DNA from: an uncultured Bacteroidales bacterium
Lineage (GTDB): Bacteria > Bacteroidota > Bacteroidia > Bacteroidales > Paludibacteraceae
Reading direction: 5' to 3'
Assembly: GCA_949297975.1 (NCBI GenBank)
Contig: CASFUX010000249.1
Location: forward strand, 1-35,669
DNA: 35,669 nt
Shown: positions 22,839 through 31,926 of the stretch, piece after piece
How positions within the stretch are numbered: the stretch's first letter is position 1
How the letters are laid out: each line of letters starts with the position of its first letter
Position numbers and translations under genes: made by a program
Notes under the pieces: generated by a model
Seen by the model: the letters and a program-made list of their open reading frames with translations, nothing else
Databases searched by the model: none
What the model was told of the DNA's origin: nothing

Positions 22839-25385
22839 TTAGAGCATGACAATTCTCTTGCTCGAAACTAAGTTGTCATTATCTTCTTTTACAGATAGAA
22901 TGTAGACTCCAGGTGTCATTCCTTGCATGTCAATTTTTGTTTCTAATTCACCTTTAACCTTGGAAGAAAATACAAGCTGCCCTTTCGCACTATAGCACTC
23001 TATTTTATAAGTCACCATTTGTGAATCGGGAAATGTGATGTGGAGCTGTTCGTCCTTTCTTACTGGATTTGGATAAATTTGGCAAGCAGAAGCTTCCATT
23101 TTCCTAACTCTATTTACTTCCTGTCCATAATTGGCAGATTGTACTTGGGAATAAATGTTGTTGAGATATTGCCGCTCCTCCCATGTCATACGCTCTACCT
23201 TTTCTATGTCTGGTGTACCGAAGGCATCTTTAAACCGAACCATCGGATCCAAATGAGCAGCATAATTCCAATTTAGTGTTGTCATTACGCCGTTCATCCT
23301 TCGTGGAACCGTAACTCCAAAAGCTTCCAATTGCAAACCATGCGCTTGTCCGGGGTACAGTGTGCCATCCCAATTCATGGACTGCTTGGTGTTATGTGCG
23401 GCTATGCGAGCTACATGCAGATAATGTTCCTTGCCCGTGATGAGGTAAAGACGATAATAAGCAAATGAAGTCCATGCAAATCCCAAATCCGCTCCACCAT
23501 GGCAGACGGAAATGAGCTGTTGTCCAACAATGCTCCTATCTTTGGGAAAGCACGTGTCGTCAGTGCGGTCTTTTTCAACAGGAATTTCGAAAGAATAAAC
23601 CCAACTTACGGTGTAGGTTGCTGCTTGTTCGGAAGCCTCCAGCCATTTAGGGTCTTTCGTTAAATCGTAGAGCGACATAAAGCTGAACAAGGCTTTTTGC
23701 CCCGAAGCTCCATCGATAGTTTGCGGATTATCCACTACACAAGCCACATAGCAATACTTTTGGTGAATGTTCTTGTAGCACCATTCGCCCGCTTTCAAGG
23801 CCGCCTCTTTATAAGCGGGTTCACCGGTAGCAATGTGAAGTTCTACTAAGTAACGAATTGCGCAAATGGTGAGGAACTTATTTTGATTGGTTGACGGGTG
23901 TTTCCCATCGGTTGTGGTGAAACCATGATTGTAGGAATAATAATAACTTCCATCGGCATTTTGGTTTGCTACTAACCAATCACCAAAACGTTTGCAAGTT
24001 TCTATCCATTGTGGTTTTTCTATGCCGTTGCGTTTGGCGAAGCACCATGCAGCAATCAAACTCTCCATGCCACCAGTAGTAGTGTGCAGGTCGCTCCCGC
24101 CACGCCATTTGCCTTGGGCTCCGTTTTTGCCTGGGTCGTACCATGTGCGCGGATAACCTAAGTCAGAAAGGCAGTTGTTCGCCCAAAAGTCAAGTACTGC
24201 GGCACCTTTCATTTGTGTGTCACCATTGGATTTTTCCATTCCTTCTCTGAATAAAAAGTATCCGGTTGCAATCTGCATACCGACAAATCCCATAGTATAG
24301 ACAGGTCCCATCGACTTAAACGAATCGAGACTAACTTGATAAGGGAAGCCGGGAGCGTCATATTCTCCCCCCATGTCTATGGAAGGGATGTAATACTGCA
24401 ATAATGTTTCTATTAGGCCGTCATACGCTACGGGTAATTCAACTTCATATATTTTGGGATTATACAGTTCAAATGCATGTTCCCAAGTTTTATTTACGGC
24501 TTTGGCATAATCAGATGTTTGAGCAAACACGATTTCTAAGTTGTATTGTTGCTGTAATCCTTGTTTCACTGGGTGAGAGCGTGGTCCTTTGCTGCTGCGT
24601 GTGTCTGCTTCTGAGCCAGGATAGATAAATGTTGTATATAAAATATTATCTTCTCGTTTCATTCCCAAAGCGCCATATTGATAATCCTCGTTGGATAATA
24701 GCCCCAGAGCATCAGCTACTACTGTTTGTGGGTCAGAGTCTTTATGAGTGATGGAAATGGTCATCCCCGAAGTTGGATTGCGAAACATAACTAAAGGGAG
24801 CGTGATCCGATCTTCCCTATAATAAAAATAAATATCGTCTTTCTGTGGCAATGTGGTCGGTAAATGTCCGTCTGGGATAAAGTTGGCTTTATACCACACG
24901 CCAGGCACGAAGTATTCATGTGTTGTTAGGTCGGTACAATTTTCATCCACGCGAAAGCCAAAGAGCGAGTTGAAGCGTGAATCAATGCTTGCAGCCTTCG
25001 TAACTTCGAGTTTTCGTTGTAATTCAAATACGCCAGCACCTTTGGCTATGTACGTGTCGGATACTGTGAATTCAGAGCCTTTTTCTGTAGTCACTACTGC
25101 ATAACACACCAATCGGTCTTGTAGCAATTCATATTTGTGATACTTCCCAACGATCGGCTTTTCGCGTACTTCTAGATAAACTGGATAGTCTGGGTGTAAA
25201 GTCGGGATCTCATTATCCTTGAACAGAAAAGAAAGGGCATATTGATTGTCTTCCGAAGAAACGACCTGGATCATTGCATCGCCTGACGTTAAAGCAGATG
25301 TTTCTTCCCCATTAGCATTTATAACTGAAAAGAGTTGTGTGAGGCAACTCAAAATAATGGTACTAAAATAGTATTTTGTAGGCAT
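22839..25385 (-). CDS. Secreted (alpha/alpha)-type carbohydrate enzyme of unassigned family with T9SS-like tail
   Basis: An 848-residue secreted protein. A signal peptide (about 1-24) and an N-terminal beta-rich domain (about 30-300) precede a helical region resembling six-hairpin glycosidases: YDGLIETLLQYYIPSID, WLVANQNADGSYYYSYNH, WKASEQAAT-like helices (here KWLEASEQAATYTVSW), and FAWTSFAYYRLYLITGKEHYL. I cannot place it in a named GH or PL family. Candidate catalytic residues are the acidic ones around DMGGEYDAPG and RTDDTCFP (guess). The final 75 residues (IYPNPVRKDEQL...GMTPGVYILSV...KRIVML) match a T9SS type A sorting domain, implying T9SS-dependent surface secretion. It lies just upstream of susC in transcription order. 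Confidence 0.75.
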   Translation of the reverse strand: MPTKYYFSTIILSCLTQLFSVINANGEETSALTSGDAMIQVVSSEDNQYALSFLFKDNEIPTLHPDYPVYLEVREKPIVGKYHKYELLQDRLVCYAVVTTEKGSEFTVSDTYIAKGAGVFELQRKLEVTKAASIDSRFNSLFGFRVDENCTDLTTHEYFVPGVWYKANFIPDGHLPTTLPQKDDIYFYYREDRITLPLVMFRNPTSGMTISITHKDSDPQTVVADALGLLSNEDYQYGALGMKREDNILYTTFIYPGSEADTRSSKGPRSHPVKQGLQQQYNLEIVFAQTSDYAKAVNKTWEHAFELYNPKIYEVELPVAYDGLIETLLQYYIPSIDMGGEYDAPGFPYQVSLDSFKSMGPVYTMGFVGMQIATGYFLFREGMEKSNGDTQMKGAAVLDFWANNCLSDLGYPRTWYDPGKNGAQGKWRGGSDLHTTTGGMESLIAAWCFAKRNGIEKPQWIETCKRFGDWLVANQNADGSYYYSYNHGFTTTDGKHPSTNQNKFLTICAIRYLVELHIATGEPAYKEAALKAGEWCYKNIHQKYCYVACVVDNPQTIDGASGQKALFSFMSLYDLTKDPKWLEASEQAATYTVSWVYSFEIPVEKDRTDDTCFPKDRSIVGQQLISVCHGGADLGFAWTSFAYYRLYLITGKEHYLHVARIAAHNTKQSMNWDGTLYPGQAHGLQLEAFGVTVPRRMNGVMTTLNWNYAAHLDPMVRFKDAFGTPDIEKVERMTWEERQYLNNIYSQVQSANYGQEVNRVRKMEASACQIYPNPVRKDEQLHITFPDSQMVTYKIECYSAKGQLVFSSKVKGELETKIDMQGMTPGVYILSVKEDNDNLVSSKRIVML

Positions 25386-25410
25386 GTTAATTCTGAATTA
25401 GAATTGATAT

Positions 25411-25452
25411 GCTAAGAAAGGGGCACTTCACAATAAGGCCTCCTTTCTTAGC
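25411..25452. terminator. Hairpin between PUL genes (attenuator or mRNA-processing element)
   Basis: GCTAAGAAAGG (25411-25421) pairs perfectly with CCTTTCTTAGC (25442-25452), and two more pairs (one G-U) can extend the stem. On the transcribed minus strand there is no T-run after it, so it is a weak terminator at best and may instead stabilise the upstream mRNA that encodes the two tandem-domain proteins. Confidence 0.6.
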
Positions 25453-25462
25453 GTATAACCAT

Positions 25463-26215
25463 TTATTTTACAAGAATCTTGCTTGCGCAGCCATTCACAT
25501 TTATAATGTACATACCCGCCGCCAACGAGGTGGAGTAAGAACTTGATGTGTTGGAGGTAATTGAATTAATCAATTTGCCGTCAGGCGTATATATGGAGAT
25601 GCGGTCATTTATACCAGTCAAATCATTTACAACTAGTGTTCCGTCAATGCATGATACAGTGTACGAACTTTCTTGGGGAGTTGATATTCTTGTATCTTCC
25701 AATGGAAAAATCTGAATACCCAAGAATACGGGCCAGTCTTTTACACTGATAAGTTGGATGATGTTGTCATAGTTGGCATACAGTTCTGCCTCGATTTCTA
25801 TTGTTCCGGGACTTGGTTCGGGAACAAAAAAAATCAATTGGTCCATCAGTTCTCCATTTACTTGTAAATTCGCCCATGCACCTTGATCGTCACAATAGCC
25901 AATTCCATAAACTATTTGTACACGGTATGTGCCGTCTTGCGACACACGGATGCCATCCCAATCAAGTCCCCCCCATGCGGCTAACCCAATATAATTGGTA
26001 TTGGCCTCAAACACATATCCTCCAGCATGTCCACCACTGGCAGTTTTATCGGAGTAATCCGTGCATTTTGCATAGTAAAAATGATCCAACCAGAAATCAA
26101 CTTGTTCCGTCTCAGATGCATCGTAGCAAACTGGAGTTTCAGAAATTTGAGCATTTGCAGAGCCTATTGAAAAGACCGTACAAGCTAACACGAGTAAAAA
26201 GTTTTTCTTTTTCAT
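25463..26215 (-). CDS. Secreted single-domain carbohydrate-binding-like protein with T9SS-like tail
   Basis: A 250-residue secreted protein: signal peptide FLLVLACTVFSIGSANA, one all-beta domain (about residues 28-175, CYDASETEQVDFWLDHFYYAK ... GTIEIEAELYANYDNIIQLISVKDWPVFLGIQIFPL), and a C-terminal tail (about 180-250, SIYTPDGKLINSI...GMYIINVNGCASKILVK) resembling a T9SS sorting domain. The domain has the general look of CBM6/CBM35-type sandwiches (GGHAGGYVFEANTNYI, DGTYRVQIVYGIG), but I cannot assign a family. It is strongly similar to both domains of the gene at 26269. A glycan-binding surface role is inferred. Confidence 0.75.
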   Translation of the reverse strand: MKKKNFLLVLACTVFSIGSANAQISETPVCYDASETEQVDFWLDHFYYAKCTDYSDKTASGGHAGGYVFEANTNYIGLAAWGGLDWDGIRVSQDGTYRVQIVYGIGYCDDQGAWANLQVNGELMDQLIFFVPEPSPGTIEIEAELYANYDNIIQLISVKDWPVFLGIQIFPLEDTRISTPQESSYTVSCIDGTLVVNDLTGINDRISIYTPDGKLINSITSNTSSSYSTSLAAGMYIINVNGCASKILVK

Positions 26216-26268
26216 AATAATTTTGATATTAAAAATGAAACATTATGTGATTATTGCATCATCGAACA

Positions 26269-27456
26269 TTACTTTACAGCAGCCTTGATAGCACTGCCGT
26301 TTACAGTGATTATGTATAAACCGGTCGTCAATGAAACAGAATAAGTATCTGATGCATTGGATACAATAGAATGGATTAATTGTCCATTAAGCGAATGAAT
26401 TTGGATAAGATCACTTATGCCTGTCAAGCCATCTACAGTAAGTATTTCATCAAAACAAGACACTTGATAAGGCATTCTTGTTTCTATTTGAGCCACCGAC
26501 GTGCCAATATTTTCCGTTGGGTGGATTTGAATGCCGGAGAAAACCGGATAGTCTTTTACGCTGATTAGTTGAATAAGATTGGCAGTATCAGCGCGCAAAT
26601 CCACATCGAATTCAATCGTTCCAAGTGTAATATCGAAAAGCTGGGGAAATACTAATGACTTTACTTTTTCTCCATTCACTACTAAGTCGGCACCAGCCCC
26701 CAAGGCATCACAACCATGAATGCCATAGACAACTTCGACATGGTATGTGCCATCTTTAGCTACATAAATGCCGTCGAAATCAAGCCCCCCATAAAATTGG
26801 AACGCAATATAATTAGGATTTCCCTCATATATCATCCCTCCTGCATGGCCTCCTGTGGCCGTTTTATTAGAATAGTCTGCGCATTTGGCATAATAAAAAT
26901 GTTCTAGCCAAAAGTCTGTGGTTTCTGATTCTGTTTGATCATAGCAGAGCGGTTCTGCCCAAGAGAGTTGGATGCCTAAGAAAATTGGAAATTCTTTTGT
27001 GCTAATAAATTGGATAACGTTGGCTTGGCCAGCACGCAAGTTTACATCAAATTCAATTGTTCCCGAAGCGGAGGCTGGAAGCGTGGGAAATACTAACGGG
27101 GCAATTCTCTCTCCATTTACTACCAAATCGGCACCAGCCCCTGGATCTGTACAAAGATGGATGCCATAGACGACTTTGACACGATATGTGCCATCTTTAG
27201 ACACATAGATACCATCGAAATCGAGACCGCCATAAAATTGAAATGCAATATAGTCGGGATTGCCTTCATACACCAACCCGCCGGCATGACCGCCTTCGGC
27301 TGTCTTGTCTGAAAAGTCCGCGCATTTTGCATAATAAAAATGCTCTAACCAAAAATCTACTGTCTCGCTTTCTTCCTTGTCATAACAGATTGGAGTTTGG
27401 GTATAAGACCACAATGATACGCTAATGAATAACCATAAAACGTCAAACTTTTTCAT
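26269..27456 (-). CDS. Secreted protein with two tandem copies of the same domain and T9SS-like tail
   Basis: A 395-residue secreted protein, first gene of the PUL operon. Signal peptide (about 1-20), then two beta domains at about 23-168 and 170-315. The copies share long near-identical runs, such as TVDFWLEHFYYAKCAD versus TTDFWLEHFYYAKCAD and YIAFQFYGGLDFDGIYV in both, so the duplication is recent. A C-terminal tail (325-395, IQIHSLNGQLIHSI...TGLYIITVNGSAIKAAVK) resembles that of the paralogue at 25463 and T9SS sorting domains. No catalytic motif is recognised. Two adjacent domains suggest avidity for a repeating ligand (inference). Confidence 0.8.
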   Translation of the reverse strand: MKKFDVLWLFISVSLWSYTQTPICYDKEESETVDFWLEHFYYAKCADFSDKTAEGGHAGGLVYEGNPDYIAFQFYGGLDFDGIYVSKDGTYRVKVVYGIHLCTDPGAGADLVVNGERIAPLVFPTLPASASGTIEFDVNLRAGQANVIQFISTKEFPIFLGIQLSWAEPLCYDQTESETTDFWLEHFYYAKCADYSNKTATGGHAGGMIYEGNPNYIAFQFYGGLDFDGIYVAKDGTYHVEVVYGIHGCDALGAGADLVVNGEKVKSLVFPQLFDITLGTIEFDVDLRADTANLIQLISVKDYPVFSGIQIHPTENIGTSVAQIETRMPYQVSCFDEILTVDGLTGISDLIQIHSLNGQLIHSIVSNASDTYSVSLTTGLYIITVNGSAIKAAVK

Positions 27457-27667
27457 TGTACTTGCTTTTTAATGATTAAATTGATGATGCAAAGGAAACT
27501 TCTTTTTTGTGATGTGAGAGAATGCGTTTAATTCAAAAAATGAAACATATTCTCATGGGTTTGATTTTGGCGAATATTTGCTTTTTTTTGCTGAATTCAT
27601 TGTGTTGGTAAATATTATATGAGATATAAAATTTATACTTTTGTGTGAGTTTTTGTCATTATTGCTC
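27457..27667. promoter_or_regulatory. Divergent control region between PUL operon and its regulator
   Basis: 211 AT-rich nt between opposite starts. On the + strand TACTTTTG (27636-27643) is a -7 box 25 nt before the regulator ATG at 27668; no good TTTG lies 19-21 nt upstream. On the minus strand TTCCTTTG (27490-27497) is a one-mismatch -7 box 34 nt before the 27456 start. The binding site of the regulator is expected here, but I could not identify a clear repeat. Confidence 0.5.
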
Positions 27668-30600
27668 ATGAAGATCAAAATTTTTATTGTATTTCTATCG
27701 TTAGCCTATTCGCTTATGGCGAAAGGAAGTGATAAGTACTATTTTAAGCATCTTAATACCGAGAGTGGGTTGTCTCAGAATACGGTTCTTTCTATCTTGC
27801 AGGATAGAGCGGGGTTTATGTGGTTTGGCACAAAAGATGGTCTGAATCGCTATGACGGCACTTCTTTCAAGGTGTTTAAGTCCGATAGCCGAACTGCCAA
27901 AAGTATAGGAAACAATACAATATGGTCTCTGCTGCAAATCCCTAATGGTGATATTTGGGTGGGAACGGACAAAGGAATATACGTTTACCATCTAGAAACC
28001 GAAACTTTTTCTCCTTTTAGGCAAAAAACAGCGGATAACAAATGTATTTGTGATATAGTGCGGGATATGAAGATGGATGCACACGGGAATATCTACATTG
28101 CTTCCAATGACCTTTTTCGGTATTCAATCCATACTGGGAAGTTAGAAACAATGATTTCCATAGACCAAGACCCGAATTCTTCTATATTATCAAAAGTTTG
28201 GTCCGTTAACATTGATCAGGACAAACAAATTTGGATTAGTATTTATCATGGAGGAATAAAGAAATACAATCCCATTGAAAATAATATCAGATCGTACACC
28301 AAAGATACACTGGGGCACTATTTCGGCTCTGCCTTAATCTCCAAAACAGTTAACATAAATAATAATTGTCTCTTGATCGGCGCATTCAATGAAAATCTCA
28401 GGATGCTCAACAAATCTACTGGGGACATTTATCCATACCACTTGAGCAATGATAAGCAAGAAAAGCTGTTTGTCCGCGATTTAGCCGTGTTTTCAGATGG
28501 GAATTGCTGGATTGGGACAGAAACAGGTCTATACATACATGACATGAAAAAACAGACCACAGTCCACCTAACCCACAACATAAATGACAAATATTCACTT
28601 TCCGACAATGCAGTTTATTCTATGTATGAAGATAGAGAAGGGGGCATTTGGATTGGCACATACTTCGGTGGGATCAATTATTTTCCACGCCCATTTAATT
28701 ATTTTACAAAATTCTATCCCACGGGAAATGACAACGCTTTATCTGGAGAACGAGTTAGCGGGATTTGCGAAGATTGGGATGGCAATGTCTGGATTGGAAC
28801 TGAAGATGCGGGATTAAATAAATTAAATGTCAACACACAACAATTCGAACATTTTATGCCTGCTTATATGACTGGAAGCTCTGAAAAATCAATAAACTAC
28901 CATAATATACATGACATTGTCATTGACGATTCCTTGTTATGGGTTGCAACTTACAGTCATGGTATCAACATATTGGATCTTAAGCGGAATATTTGGGAAC
29001 AGTTCCAAAAAGAATCCGGTAATGGGTTAAACAACAATGACATATTTGCTCTTTTCAAAGACAGTACTGGGAAAATTTGGGTAGGGACTTCTACAGGCGC
29101 TTTCCTGTTTGACAGAACGACTAAAAAATTCGACCTATTAAACCCTATTGGCATACGCTTCATTTCCGACATCATCGAAGATGCCTATGGGTTAATTTGG
29201 TTTTCTACATATGACAACGGCGTATACAGCTACAATCCCAGAACCCAAGAATACAAAAATTATCAGCACAGCCCTAATGACACGACTTCTATCTGTTATT
29301 ACAAGATAACATGTATGCATTTGGACGCACGAGGGCGACTTTGGTTTGCCTCAGAATCCAATGGCATTTGTTTGTTTGACCCCACAAATGAAACTTTTAA
29401 ACAATTTGGGGTGAAGGATGGGTTTTCCAGCAATGTCATTTATATGATTCTTCATGATGACAATGATAATTTATGGCTCTCAAGCAATTCCGGTTTAATA
29501 TGCTTCAATCCGGACACCAAACAAATTCGTCTTTTCACACAAAGCAATGGACTGCCTGCCAACCAGTTTAATTACAAATCCGGATATAAAGATAAATGTG
29601 GCAATTTATATTTCGGAAGTTTAAAGGGATTAGTCCGGTTCCAACCAGCAAATTTTACTTTAAACAGGCATATTCCCCCTGTAATTATCAACAGTTTCCA
29701 ACTATTAGGCTCCGATTCGCTTCCACAAAACAGGTCAATTATGGGGAAAAAGATAGTGCTGGCACATGATCAATCTTCATTCTGCATTGGTTTTGCGGCT
29801 TTAAGTTTTGTGGCACCCGAAACGAATCGTTACGCATACAAGATGGATGGCCTTGAGCAAGTGTGGAATCATCTTCCAGCGGCACAAAAAATCACTTATT
29901 CCAATCTCCCCCCTGGAAAATATGTATTCCATGTAAAAGCTACCAATAATGACGGGATATGGAATGAAATTGGGGATTCGATTGAAATTATAATCCGTCC
30001 TCCATTTTGGAAAACAAAATTAGCGTATTTGTTGTATGCCTTATTGGGAGGAGGTTTCATATTTTTACTGCTTCATTATTATATTCAACGACTAAAACAC
30101 GATAGTGAACAGCGTCAGCTACTTTTCGAAAAAGAAAAAGAAAAAGAAATGTATGGTTTCAAAATAGGCTTTTTCACCAATATCGCCCATGAGATACGCA
30201 CGCCTTTGACACTTATCAAAGGCCCTTTGGAGCAAATTCTTAGGAGTGACATTAGACATGATGACTTGAAAAGTAATCTTGCCATCATGAAGAAGAATAC
30301 AGATAGGCTACTATCACTGATCAATCAATTGCTTGATTTTCGAAAGGTCGAGTCCAACAATTTCAATCTGATTTTCATGAATACCAATATGAACCGGCTG
30401 CTCAATGATATCGGCATTCGATTTAAGCCTCTTTCACAACAAAGAGGCCTTTCATTTGAGATGCGGCTTCCTGATGAAATCGTGTTTGCCGATGTGGATC
30501 CGGAGGCGACGACAAAAATAATCAGCAATCTTTTCACCAACGCGATCAAACACGCCCGTAGTCGCATCTTAGTAGAACTTGCCATGGAGCAGAAAAGTTG

Positions 30601-31678
30601 CCAGATTAAAGTCCGGAATGATGGTGCTCGTATCCCATTTGATGTAAGAGAGAGAGTATTTGAACCATTTTTCCAGATTGTGGATGAGGGGGAAAACGAA
30701 AGAAAGTCTGGATCAGGCATTGGATTGTCCCTTGCACGCTCATTGGTTGATATGCATCATGGAAAAATTTTCCTTGATACTGGCGATAGCCAATTCACGT
30801 CTTTTGTTGTTCAATTGCCGCTAAGGCAAGAGCAAGTTTTTGTGGCTCAACAAACTCCCGAATTAAAGCATATTCCCGATATCCCAAGCAATCCAGTAAT
30901 CGAAAAAGCGAACTACAACATCTTATTGGTAGATGATAATGACGAATTGCTTGACTTCTTAGTGGATATATTGAGGGTATGCTACACCGTATTCATTGCA
31001 AAAGATGGAAGTGAAGCAATGATGATATTGGAAAAGGAAGTTATCAACCTAATAATTACCGATATTATGATGCCTCATGTGGATGGCTTGGATTTATGTT
31101 CAAAGGTTAAAAACGATGTGTCGTTCAGCCACATTCCCGTCATAATTCTTACAGCCAAAGTTGATATTCAAGACAGAATAACTGGTTTGAAATCAGGAGC
31201 TGATGCTTATATTGAGAAGCCGTTTTCCACGGATTATTTATTGTCGCAGATTTCTAATTTGTTAGATAACAGACGTAAAGTGCAAGCTGCTTTTGTGAAT
31301 TCCCCTTATATGCGGACTGATAACATGGTCTCAACAAAATTGGATGAACAATTCTTGAAAAAGTTATCCGATATAGTTAATCAGCATATTGCTGATTTCG
31401 ACTTCAACGTGGAGGTTCTGTCGAGAGAGATGTGCATGAGCCGTTCCAATTTATTGCGAAAAGTTAAGAACTTAACCGATCATACTCCTAACGACCTTAT
31501 CAGGATTATTCGTCTGAAAAAAGCCGCAGAATTGCTTGCAAACGATGATTGTAAAATAAATGAAGTCTGTTACCTGGTCGGTTTTTCTTCAACTTCTTAT
31601 TTTTCAAAGATGTTTCAAAAGCAATTCGGATTATTGCCGAAAGATTTTATGAAGAAAAAGAAAAGAACATTTTCATAA
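27668..31678 (+). CDS. Hybrid two-component system sensor/regulator of the PUL
   Basis: A 1336-residue one-protein signalling system that senses a glycan fragment in the periplasm and activates the PUL. Order of domains: signal peptide; periplasmic two-component-regulator propeller repeats (about 25-690, with WIGTxxGL-type motifs); Y_Y_Y domain (about 710-775); one membrane helix (783-805); histidine kinase with phospho-acceptor His841 in NIAHEIRTPLTLIKG; ATPase domain (NLFTNAIKHA near 953, GSGIGLSLARSLV near 1014); receiver with Asp1132 in IITDIMMPHVDG; AraC-type DNA-binding domain (about 1235-1330). Start: the frame reaches a TTG at 27641, but ATG 27668 opens the signal peptide. It is divergent from the PUL operon, as is usual. 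Confidence 0.96.
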   Translation: MKIKIFIVFLSLAYSLMAKGSDKYYFKHLNTESGLSQNTVLSILQDRAGFMWFGTKDGLNRYDGTSFKVFKSDSRTAKSIGNNTIWSLLQIPNGDIWVGTDKGIYVYHLETETFSPFRQKTADNKCICDIVRDMKMDAHGNIYIASNDLFRYSIHTGKLETMISIDQDPNSSILSKVWSVNIDQDKQIWISIYHGGIKKYNPIENNIRSYTKDTLGHYFGSALISKTVNINNNCLLIGAFNENLRMLNKSTGDIYPYHLSNDKQEKLFVRDLAVFSDGNCWIGTETGLYIHDMKKQTTVHLTHNINDKYSLSDNAVYSMYEDREGGIWIGTYFGGINYFPRPFNYFTKFYPTGNDNALSGERVSGICEDWDGNVWIGTEDAGLNKLNVNTQQFEHFMPAYMTGSSEKSINYHNIHDIVIDDSLLWVATYSHGINILDLKRNIWEQFQKESGNGLNNNDIFALFKDSTGKIWVGTSTGAFLFDRTTKKFDLLNPIGIRFISDIIEDAYGLIWFSTYDNGVYSYNPRTQEYKNYQHSPNDTTSICYYKITCMHLDARGRLWFASESNGICLFDPTNETFKQFGVKDGFSSNVIYMILHDDNDNLWLSSNSGLICFNPDTKQIRLFTQSNGLPANQFNYKSGYKDKCGNLYFGSLKGLVRFQPANFTLNRHIPPVIINSFQLLGSDSLPQNRSIMGKKIVLAHDQSSFCIGFAALSFVAPETNRYAYKMDGLEQVWNHLPAAQKITYSNLPPGKYVFHVKATNNDGIWNEIGDSIEIIIRPPFWKTKLAYLLYALLGGGFIFLLLHYYIQRLKHDSEQRQLLFEKEKEKEMYGFKIGFFTNIAHEIRTPLTLIKGPLEQILRSDIRHDDLKSNLAIMKKNTDRLLSLINQLLDFRKVESNNFNLIFMNTNMNRLLNDIGIRFKPLSQQRGLSFEMRLPDEIVFADVDPEATTKIISNLFTNAIKHARSRILVELAMEQKSCQIKVRNDGARIPFDVRERVFEPFFQIVDEGENERKSGSGIGLSLARSLVDMHHGKIFLDTGDSQFTSFVVQLPLRQEQVFVAQQTPELKHIPDIPSNPVIEKANYNILLVDDNDELLDFLVDILRVCYTVFIAKDGSEAMMILEKEVINLIITDIMMPHVDGLDLCSKVKNDVSFSHIPVIILTAKVDIQDRITGLKSGADAYIEKPFSTDYLLSQISNLLDNRRKVQAAFVNSPYMRTDNMVSTKLDEQFLKKLSDIVNQHIADFDFNVEVLSREMCMSRSNLLRKVKNLTDHTPNDLIRIIRLKKAAELLANDDCKINEVCYLVGFSSTSYFSKMFQKQFGLLPKDFMKKKKRTFS

Positions 31679-31758
31679 GATATGCTGCCGCTCTCCGGAA
31701 CGGCATTGTGCAAATTCTTCCATCTTATTCTGTTTCCACTCTGCACCAGTCATCGCTC

Positions 31759-31812
31759 TCCCCGCATGAAATTATCATTCTACAGCTGTGGGACGATAAC
31801 TTCATGCGGGGA
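31759..31812. terminator. Long hairpin downstream of the regulator gene
   Basis: 31759-31776 (TCCCCGCATGAAATTATC) pairs with 31795-31812 (GATAACTTCATGCGGGGA) with one mismatch in 18, around an 18-nt loop. No T-run follows, so termination is uncertain. It lies in the 248-nt spacer at the right edge of the PUL, where base composition changes. Confidence 0.6.
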
Positions 31813-31870
31813 ATTGCATTACATTATGCTGGGAGTTGCACGGCTATCTACCAGGTTGCCCTCGTGAGAT

Positions 31871-31901
31871 TTTCCCCAATCGGAAATTATCCGTAAGTTT
31901 G
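31871..31901 (+). promoter_or_regulatory. Promoter for lpxK
   Basis: TTTC (31871-31874, one mismatch to TTTG), a 19-nt spacer and TAAGTTTG (TAnnTTTG) at 31894-31901. Transcription would start near 31908, about 19 nt before the ATG at 31927. Confidence 0.7.
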
Positions 31902-31926
31902 CATCGTTGCTCAATATCCATTCACC

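Noticed and set aside
13310-31700. Integration site with flanking direct repeats around the PUL
   Set aside because: Only an 8-nt inverted match (GCTGCCGC) could be found between the two borders, which is expected by chance; no integrase or tRNA.
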